A DNA stretch of 5,771 bases from Dehalococcoidia bacterium (GTDB taxonomy: Bacteria > Chloroflexota > Dehalococcoidia > GIF9 > AB-539-J10). The position numbers and the translations under genes are program-made. The stretch's first letter is position 1. The number at the start of each line of letters is the position of its first letter. Below are positions 5,271 through 5,771 of this stretch, one piece after another. The stretch is from positions 1 to 5,771 of the forward strand of contig JAUVYX010000068.1 of NCBI GenBank assembly GCA_030602865.1, given 5' to 3'. The notes below the pieces were generated by a model. The model had not been told where the DNA came from, searched no databases, and was given only the letters and a program-made list of their open reading frames with translations.

Positions 5271-5771
5271 ATGAAAACTAAATTTATTTATAGAATAGCG
5301 CTGGTACTGGCATTACTAGGGATGTTCTTTTCTTTTATCATGCCTATAGCACAAACAATGGCTGATGATACAAATGCTCAGGTTTGTCTAGAAGGTTATG
5401 CTCAAAAAAGCTATGCTGATATAACAGGCTTGTCAGGGAATTCCAACTTGTTAGCGCTATTTATCATGAACATAGATAGCGTGCCCCACGATGGATGGTG
5501 TATTGAGCCTACAAAGGGTATCACTATAGGGGATTGTTCTTTGTCTTTGCTCTCTGACGCGCCCCGGGAAACGCCATGGTGTGAGATTGGCTATTTACTA
5601 AGCAATTATACTCCAGACACAAAGGATGAAACCGCTGCTATGCAGCTAGCCATCTGGAAGTACATTGAAGGCGGCAGGGGAAGTATAAATTCTACTGACC
5701 CAGCTGCTTTGGAGACCAGAGCACTGGTAATGTATGACCAGTCATTAGGAAAAACTGTGATTGGAGCTAAT
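5271..5771 (+). CDS. Thioester-domain (TED) surface adhesin, N-terminal part (runs off the window)
   Basis: The ATG at 5271 follows GGAG (5258-5261) with a 9-base gap. The 167 visible residues are open to the window edge. Residues 1-31 form a signal peptide, probably cut after AQTMA. The mature part shows the two signatures of a Cys-Gln thioester domain: GWCIEPTKG (75-83, Cys77) and ETAAMQLAIWKYIEGG (120-135, Gln125). Just before the second lies IGYLLSNYTP (106-115), as in other TEDs. In known TED proteins of Gram-positive bacteria these residues form an internal thioester that can bond covalently to a host or environmental target. The usual Thr before the Gln is Met here. Three further cysteines (39, 89, 104) are present. 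Sequons occur at Asn112 and Asn140. More domains and an anchor are expected beyond the edge. No clear promoter is seen in 5034-5270, so read-through from the SpaA-like gene is possible. Confidence 0.8.
   Translation, partial: MKTKFIYRIALVLALLGMFFSFIMPIAQTMADDTNAQVCLEGYAQKSYADITGLSGNSNLLALFIMNIDSVPHDGWCIEPTKGITIGDCSLSLLSDAPRETPWCEIGYLLSNYTPDTKDETAAMQLAIWKYIEGGRGSINSTDPAALETRALVMYDQSLGKTVIGAN

Overview
The window looks bacterial, from a low-to-moderate GC genome. My best guess is Chloroflexota, Dehalococcoidia-like, but this is inference, not proven. Sigma70-type promoters (TTGACA/TATAAT) precede a tRNA-Lys gene and a surface-protein gene, and Shine-Dalgarno sites precede several genes, which argues against an archaeon. 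Yet the largest gene encodes an oligosaccharyltransferase with archaeal AglB-like motifs.

Layout, left to right. Bases 1-217 hold no gene. They carry two 72-bp direct repeats ending in telomere-like heptads, separated by a pyrimidine-rich spacer with nothing recognisable in it. Bases 218-2716 (minus) encode an STT3/AglB-type oligosaccharyltransferase. A possible 61-residue gene of unknown function lies just upstream on the same strand (2806-2991). The 546-base gap 2717-3262 also holds a decayed 45-base copy of the start of the next gene, a perfect 12-bp inverted repeat, and an extended -10 promoter. Bases 3263-3808 (plus) encode a COG2426-type small membrane protein. A consensus promoter and tRNA-Lys(UUU) follow. 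A small helix-turn-helix gene (4020-4220, minus) diverges from a surface-protein cluster (4518 onward, plus). The 297-base divergent spacer holds a strong promoter, four AGTACT sites, and phased TATCG sites.

The right-hand end is the most interesting part. A secreted single-domain SpaA/CnaB-like protein has the Lys-Glu-Asn set expected for a self-made isopeptide bond and a PVNK-hydrophobic-KRR tail. It is followed 237 bases later by a secreted protein that carries the Cys and Gln signatures of a thioester adhesin (TED) domain and runs off the window. The 237-base gap (5034-5270) shows no clear promoter or terminator. Both proteins contain N-X-S/T sequons.

Working model (inference): this is a cell-surface attachment module with two kinds of internal covalent cross-link. 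It may be N-glycosylated by the STT3 enzyme encoded in the same window, and it may be controlled by the divergent HTH protein.
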